This document shows, piece after piece, positions 58,129 through 64,000 of a DNA stretch of 64,000 nucleotides. The stretch comes from Ostrinia nubilalis. Its lineage: Eukaryota; Arthropoda; Insecta; Lepidoptera; Crambidae. Below the pieces are notes generated by a model. The model was not told the origin of the DNA and did no database searches. It saw only the letters and a list, made by a program, of their open reading frames with translations. The stretch's first letter is position 1. The number at the start of each line of letters is the position of its first letter. The position numbers and the translations under genes are program-made. The stretch spans positions 11,118,501-11,182,500 of the forward strand of contig NC_087118.1 of NCBI RefSeq assembly GCF_963855985.1, in the 5' to 3' direction.

Positions 58129-59852
58129 GGGTGGTCCTTATTCCTACGAAAAAAAATTTTTTTTCTTATATTTTGCGGGGCACCACGTAATTTGAATATA
58201 CAGTGTGAGTCACGTTAAAGTGTACATATGAAAATAGATGAAACTAGACCTATTTTTATCGACAAAAAAGAGGTCAAAAAATTTTTGAGATTTTTTTTAA
58301 ATTTTTTATCGAATTTTTTTTCTTCCAATTACTTATTGTAAAGAAAACGTAATAACTTTTAAACTAAGCGGTATATCCTGATAAAATAAAAACAGTAATA
58401 ATGCTAAATAACAGGCGATACTAAAAAAATACATAAAATACACAAAAAAGGCCAACAAATAATAAAAAATGATACTTTTTGAAAAAAATCTGCTTTTAAA
58501 TTCGTGTTTTTTTGGTTATTTGATAAATTTCTCCAAAAAATGCCCCTATAACCGGTGGTTTTTACTGCTTTGTATTATTCTCTATCGTATTACCTTCGTA
58601 AAACCAAAAATCACATGTCTCTATCCCTATCACAACATTTGCAATGATCGTTTGAACTAAGCCTCTCCGGGCGCGCTATTCAACGCTTCGTTAACAACGA
58701 AACTGAAAATGGCTCTAGATTTGTAATTTAAATAAAGACAAGTTAAATTTCAAATAAAAACAAAAGATTTCGAAGTAAAATAAGCATTTTAGTTAAAATT
58801 AAAATTTTCTCTACCTGCAGCGGAGAATAATGTTGTGGCAGGCATTTGTTCGGACGCTCATAGCAAATGTTGTGATAGGGATAGAGACATGCGATTTTTG
58901 GTTTTACAAAGATAATACGATAGAGAATAATACAAAGTAATAAAAACCACCGGTTATAGGGGCATTTTTTGGAGAAATTTATCAAATAACCAAAAAAACA
59001 CGAATTTAAAAGCAGATTTTTTTCAAAACGTATAATTTTTTATTATTTGTTGGCATTTTTGGGGTATTTTATGTATTTTTTTAGTATCGCCTGTTATTTA
59101 GAATTATTACTGTTTTTATTTTATCAGGATATACCGCTTAGTTTAAAAGTTATTACGTTTTCTTTACAATAAGTAATTGGAAGAAAAAAAATTCGATAAA
59201 AAATTTAAAAAAAATCTCAAAAAATTTTTGACCTCTTTTTTGTCGATAAAAATAAGTCTAGTTTCATCTATTTTCATATGTACACTTTAACGTGACTCAC
59301 ACTGTATACCATATGAAAGTCTTTCAATTTTTTTTAAAATTTTTTAAAAGACATTTAGGGGTCGCTACCAAGTTTTGAATTTTAAGTAAAAACACAAAAT
59401 CTGTATTTGTTAGATTCATTTATTTTTATAGCCGAAAAATAAAAATATTACAAAATTATTGTTGTTGCTATGAACTAAGATATTATGTACAATGTACATA
59501 TTTGAATCAATTATTTTTAAGATATAAGAGTTGACTTGTTAGTATCTCGACGCGTCGGTACCATGGTCGGTACAGAAGAGGGGTTGAGGGGAGAAGGGGA
59601 CAAGAAGCGATTGTCTATTCTATCTATGCGATGTTCATTTGCAAGTAAAATGTGATATAAACACTTAAATAAAACATTTATGAAACCATGATTTAAGATC
59701 TTCAAAGCTTTTTGTAAATATTTTGACAGCTGGTAGCGACCTCTAAATCTTAACCAAAATGAAACAAAAAAAGCTAATTTCATATTTAGAGGTATATTCG
59801 AATGAGAAAGTGCCCCGGGGATAATTCAAAAGTCAAAAAATAAGGACCACCC
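58129..59852. mobile_element. MITE with GGGTGGTCCTTATT ends, carrying a nested insertion
   Basis: GGGTGGTCCTTATT at the left and AATAAGGACCACCC at the right are perfect inverted ends with TA on both sides (58127-58128, 59853-59854). The copy is split by the mariner-like foldback element at 58201. The remaining interior (59307-59820) is non-coding; a minus-strand frame at 59517-59783 is not recognised. Confidence 0.7.
58201..59304. mobile_element. Mariner-like foldback element with 450-bp arms
   Basis: Starts CAGTGTGAGTCACGTTAAAG and ends with its exact inverse. The arms 58201-58655 and 58850-59304 pair almost throughout around a 195-bp centre. TA flanks both ends (58199-58200, 59305-59306), so it inserted at a TA inside the surrounding MITE. 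No transposase. A truncated relative lies at 7075-7361. Confidence 0.85.
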
Positions 59853-60355
59853 TAATAAATAGGTACCTACTTAAATACAAGATAAAATTTTACCGATTAC
59901 GTCACCTACTAAGTTACAAGATTCTACGCAATTGGTTTTAAGGGTGACACTGGTGGCATTCTGAAATGCTAAAGAAGCAAAAAACGGATTATCAGTACCT
60001 CAATAAAAAGAACTCTGACTGATTATCAGTCCCTCAACAAAAAAAAAATATTTAGGCCAGAGGGCCTCGTATTTTTGTTGTACAACTTTTAACTCAAACT
60101 TCAGATTAAATTTATCTTACAAACAGATACACAGTCACATATACAGACATACATACAGTCATACAGACAGATAACAAAAATACCCTTATTTATTTATTGA
60201 TGTACTGATCTCTACTTACCACGTATAATTTATTAGTTATTAAAATATTGTAAAAACATAAACACCAGTCACTATATTTTAAAATAAACCAAAGCAAGAA
60301 ATCACTTTCGTGGCCTAAAATCACCTTCGTGTATAAAACACCACGAAGGTGATGC
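59853..60355. other. Short non-genic spacer
   Basis: Includes two related phrases (GGATTATCAGTACCTCAATA and TGATTATCAGTCCCTCAACA) and, at 60320-60350, the inverted pair CACCTTCGTG and CACGAAGGTG. No gene. Confidence 0.4.
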
Positions 60356-60517
60356 CACGAAGGCATAGAGTTATTAACCCAGGAGTGGAACTGACAGGCA
60401 ATCCCCTTTAGCAATGTGAGTGGACCAGTGGTTCACTCAGTTTATAAAAACTAGTTGCAGCGCCACCAATGACGTATTCCAAATGTCACTATTGATGAGT
60501 AACGTGCTGAGACAAAA

Positions 60518-60597
60518 ATGGTGAATTGCAGTGTATTTTATTGTAAAAAGAGATCTGAAACTTCAAATCTTGAAGAGGACAATATTACCTTCCATCA
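60518..60597 (+). CDS. THAP-domain first exon of the P-like element
   Basis: ATG at 60518 opens MVNCSVFYCKKRSE and runs on to NITFH. Cys4 and Cys9 (spacing 4) and the Phe-His pair match the start of a C2CH THAP finger, which continues after FH in such proteins. The frame is followed by GTAAAT at 60598, a fair splice donor at the position where many THAP genes have their first intron. The second half of the finger was not found downstream, so the product cannot be complete. Confidence 0.55.
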
Positions 60598-62194
60598 GTA
60601 AATATTATTTTATTTATTTTACATTAATTAATACACTAAATTTGCAAAAAACTAAATTTCAAGAAGTGTTGCCACTGGAAAGCACAAATTCCTAATTTTG
60701 TAATATTTTTAAGAATAGTGTACTTACGAATATAATCGAAATTCTATGTTAAAAATTTGATACTGCCTACCTATTGGCAGGAAGTAAGTATTTGGAAAAG
60801 AAAGTTTTTTTTTATTGGGTCAATATACTAATTAATTAATGTAAATAAATCCTATGTCCAAACGTTTGTATTAATACAATAAAATAATGTTCGTCGAATC
60901 TGCCTATTTCATTATTACATAGTACGGTCAGTGTTTGGTAACCCAAAAGTGTACATTTTTATTTCAATACGCTGGCCACCCAGCGGAAATTTTAGTGTGG
61001 TACAGCACAATATGAAATATCGATATCGACATCGACTTGGTGATTGTATTGTTAGAAAAATGTAAGAGTCGGACTTCTCCTGTAAATAATTTTACGTATA
61101 AACCGAACAAAAGAAAATTGAAACAGAGTTCCATACCATCTTTTAAAGTTGAATTTCGACGTTGAGCTACCCTTCTCAACGTCAAAATTCAATATTGAAT
61201 ATTGAAAGAGAATTAATACTCCAAATACCACCTCCTGTTCATCCTCTAAGGTCCGGTTTACACTAAGGCAGAGCGGAGCAGAAAAGTTTTTGAATAACCA
61301 ATCAGATTCCCTTATTTGCTCATCGGCACTCCGCTCCCATGAAGCTAAAGATAAAAATGGAGGCCAGACTTGGAACAAAAACTTGAGTCAAATACCTACT
61401 TATCTCTATCTCGCTCTCTGTGGGCCGACCTCTCTTTTTAGTGTGGACTGTAGTATTGCTATCTCCTGATTTAAATCTCCTAGTAAATTCTTCGAAATAG
61501 CTAATTCACAAACCAAATCAGAAGTTAAACATATAAATAATTAAATATTTCTTTTTGATATCCCATAACTCTAGGGTATTAATACGACCACATAATAGGA
61601 TCGAATGGCATATTTAATATTTTTCAATTCATTATTTCTTTTTCATTTTTCATGCAAATTCATTCGCCAAAAATACGACTATTATGTAAAACACCGTTAC
61701 ATTTCTTTTAAATTATGAATAATACAAAAGAAGAATAAACCTCACGACCATGTTGACTTAAAAATCGTCTTTATCTCCTACAAAATAAAAGCGCATATTG
61801 CATTGGAACGGTTACACTTACTGTACTGTGGTCTGTACTAGTGTAATTATTTAAACGTCGCAATTATAAAAACCAGTCATAGCGGTGACAGTTTAAGAAC
61901 TAAAAATGATGATATCTTCGAAAATATGCATTTTGGGACACATGATTCTTGGACATTATAAATTATTTTTATGTACAGAATAAACCCTTAAAGTAATGGG
62001 ATATCAAAAGGTTACACGCTGTATAAATATTAGGTACCTATTTCATGGGTAGTAGGGTAATGGTAGTAGGGTTAATACTAGGACGTTTTAAATTGCTTTT
62101 TAAAAGCCCTACTTGCATAAATAAATGGCTTGTTAGTTTTTTTTTTTTCATGTAACTCATAAACTTCACAATTCGTATTGGTGCTAAGGAAGAA

Positions 62195-62270
62195 ATGCCA
62201 AACTTCTGCGTATTTTCCTGTAAATAGAGATCTGAAACATTGAATCTTCCAGATAATAAATTAATTCATA
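62195..62270 (+). pseudogene. Second, broken THAP start
   Basis: ATG at 62195 gives MPNFCVFSCK, then TAG (62225-62227), then RSETLNLPDN. It mirrors the exon at 60518 (SVFYCKKRSETSNL) with a stop in place of Lys11. It lies in the same orientation within the same inverted ends, suggesting a duplication or a nested older copy. Confidence 0.5.
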
Positions 62271-62464
62271 TTATTTAAAACAAAAACCATAGACTATGAA
62301 CCATAGAGCAATGATTCTCATCGACAAAAATATCGATAGTGTCCCAGCGCCATCAGCTGTTACACAAATGTCATTACCTCGTCCCACTCAGGAAATGGCG
62401 AAATTTTTTGTATGGAAATAAACGCGCGCTGCTACTCCTGGGTTAATAACTCTATGCACGAAGG

Positions 62465-63170
62465 TGACGAAAATTTTAGTTTTTTATGAATTATCCTTAA
62501 ATTTGAATTTAACGGTTCAAGTCGAATACTACACAAATAAGTCTAACATGTTAAGTTTTCAATGGCAAAGTTTCAATTAAATTGTTTAAATTTTAGAGGT
62601 AGAAAATATTGTTCAAGCAAGCGACGGTATGTCTATGGATAATCACAAAAAGTTATGTATTTTTTTCGCGGAGCGACGATCGACCTATCTCACCTCCCCA
62701 ATGGTCGAAGCGCGACTGACGTTAACCGAATAGAACGCTGTGATTGGTTGCTGATGTTCGGTTTAACGACAATCTTGTATTATTACTCAAAATTTTAGGT
62801 ACCTAAAATCGTGTGACCAACGTATTTCGCTTTCTCAATTCAAAATAATTATAAGAAGATATTTTTTTGACTATTGTGTGGAAAGTATATTTAATTACGA
62901 TGATTTTAGTATATGCTACACACAAATTGAATGAAAATTGTGAATGCAGTAACCAAATGTTTCATTGCAACCGAAGGTGTGACACGATGAGAACGCGAAA
63001 AATCACCCCGTTTTTTATCGTTTCATGTGATTTTTTCATATTATTTTCGCTTCTATTACGATAAAATTTATTTTGTATGTAGCTAAATAGATATTTTATC
63101 ATCTGATTTCAAAGTTTTTGTTCTAACTTATACCGTTTATGAACTATTATTGTGTGACCATCAAATTTGA
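62465..63170. other. Non-genic stretch
   Basis: Mostly AT-rich, with a GC-richer patch at 62673-62760 around GAAGCGCGACTGACGTTAAC. No gene or element end was recognised. Confidence 0.35.
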
Positions 63171-63176
63171 GTGAAA

Positions 63177-63745
63177 ATGAGAAGTACCCAGAGACGAAAC
63201 TTGGTTCTGCAGTCCTCTGAAGATGCTGCTCAGTATCGGCGTCTTAACAGACAGATCTCCAAGTCTTTGACTCGCGACCTACGCCAATTTAATACAGATC
63301 GTATTAAAGAGGCGATTGAGCGTAACAAAGGCTCTAAAGTGTTCGCAAGGGATCTGTCTTTTGGCCAAAGTCAACTGACCAAGCTGAAGACCGAGGATGG
63401 CAGAGACATCTCGTCGGGGCCTGAGTTATTGGAAGAGGTTGAGAAGTTCTACGTACAATTATACACGAGTGTACGTACACCTGTCACAAATCTAGCCGAA
63501 GACCCAAGAGCTAGATTGACCCGACACTACACCGAAGATATCCCGGACGTCAGTCTGTACGAGATTAGAATGGCTATCAAACAGCTGAAAAACAACAAGG
63601 CACCGGGTGATGATGGAATCACGGCTGAGCTTGTGAAAGCAGGCGGAACGCCGGTACTAAAGGCTCTTCAGAGGCTGTTCGATTCCGTCATACTTGAGGG
63701 AAAAACGCCTACGGCATGGCACAGAAGTCTGGTGAAACTTTTCTT
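63177..63745 (+). pseudogene. RTE-type LINE fragment, linker to reverse transcriptase start
   Basis: An open frame of about 190 codons begins MRSTQRRNLVLQSSEDAAQY, continues ISKSLTRDLRQFN, and contains the conserved KQLKNNKAPGDDGITAEL and GKTPTAWHRS blocks at the start of an RTE reverse transcriptase. It ends abruptly at KLFLKK, where another repeat begins. No stop interrupts it, so it is younger than the RTE remnant at 3370-5150. Both 5' and 3' parts are missing here. Protein-wise it starts just after the point where the 7480-8365 fragment ends. Confidence 0.85.
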
Positions 63746-64000
63746 AAAAAAACCGGCCAAGTGCGAGTCGGACTCGCACACCGAGGGTTCCGCCGTACAA
63801 ACGTAGCGGTTTACAATTTATGACGTATTAAATCAAATTACTTACTAGATATCGTTCAAACCAATTGCATGGTAATGCGTAATGCACATCATATATTTTT
63901 TTTAGTTTTAATATTATCTTATTTTGGAAATTACAGAGAGGGGACACATTTTAATACTTTGGAAGTGACTCTCGCGCAAACCGTTCAGTTTAGAACAATC
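63746..64000 (+). repeat. End of an abundant lepidopteran repeat, running off the window
   Basis: Begins AACCGGCCAAGTGCGAGTCG and goes on GACTCGCACACCGAGGGTTC, the start of a repeat family I recall as abundant in butterfly and moth genomes. The later phrases GCATGGTAATGCGTAATGCA and GACTCTCGCGCAAACCGTTC belong to the same family. It interrupts the RTE frame at 63745. The interior suggests no coding capacity. Confidence 0.65.

Larger units (their letters stand above)
60364..62456 (+). mobile_element. P-superfamily DNA transposon, non-autonomous or decayed
   Basis: Perfect 23-bp inverted ends (beginning CATAGAGTTATTAACCCAGG) at 60364-60386 and 62434-62456 are flanked by an exact 8-bp duplication, CACGAAGG, at 60356-60363 and 62457-62464. 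Both the CAT start and the 8-bp duplication are typical of P elements. Inside, 154 bp from the left end, is a THAP-type exon, the usual N-terminal DNA-binding part of P transposase. No RNase-H-like or GTP-binding transposase body is visible in the 2.1 kb, so it should depend on another copy. A second decayed THAP start lies at 62195. Confidence 0.8.

Overview
The window is AT-rich animal DNA, almost certainly from a butterfly or moth (Lepidoptera). This rests on the repeat families: Helitrons that begin TC with an AT-rich start and end CTAG before a host T; a dispersed repeat whose end reads GGCCAAGTGCGAGTCGG; R1-type and RTE-type LINEs; a tRNA-derived SINE; and a short run of TTAGG-type telomeric repeats. 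The assignment comes from recalled family features and was not checked by a search. Most of the window is nested mobile DNA, and host coding sequence is very sparse.

Layout, left to right. 1-2256: a nearly intact LINE on the minus strand (ORF1 with a PHD-like zinc finger, then the start of ORF2 with its endonuclease). 2604-5744: a degraded element with inverted ends, holding an old minus-strand RTE LINE. About 6065-8365: a SINE, one end of a mariner-like foldback element, and an RTE endonuclease fragment. 8439-16215: a head-to-tail array of non-autonomous Helitrons. 16216-23700: MITEs, a minisatellite, two more Helitrons, a candidate last exon of a host gene and an unclassified repeat. 23905-25949: an R1 LINE fragment and two related MITEs. 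25959-36508: 27 copies of a 380-bp satellite (about 10.2 kb) enclosed by inverted element ends.

37806-43313 (minus) is the centrepiece: one uninterrupted 1,835-codon reading frame for a Helitron Rep/helicase. It has a cysteine-peptidase-like N-terminal domain, an AT-hook, two sets of internal repeats, an HUH nuclease with two tyrosines, and a complete Pif1-type helicase. Decayed pieces of related coding sequence lie at 23340-23440 and 36530-36692. 46.2-47.3 kb holds the best host-gene evidence: a 5' untranslated exon and a first coding exon on the minus strand, next to a near-perfect 162-bp inverted repeat. 48-53.7 kb: foldback and mariner-type elements, a pair of perfect hairpins and a candidate plus-strand last exon. 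53.9-57.9 kb: a LINE 3' end and a second tandem pair of the Helitrons seen at 8-16 kb. 58.1-59.9 kb: a mariner-like foldback element nested in another MITE. 60364-62456: a P-superfamily transposon with an 8-bp target duplication and a THAP exon. 63177-64000: another RTE fragment, cut by an insertion.

The full Helitron frame could supply rolling-circle functions to non-autonomous Helitrons such as those here. No shared ends were found, so that partnership is only a hypothesis. The host exons at 46.9-47.2 kb and 17.8 kb share a strand and could bracket one gene whose introns collected most of this material. Their splice phases do not match directly, so at least one further exon would be needed.
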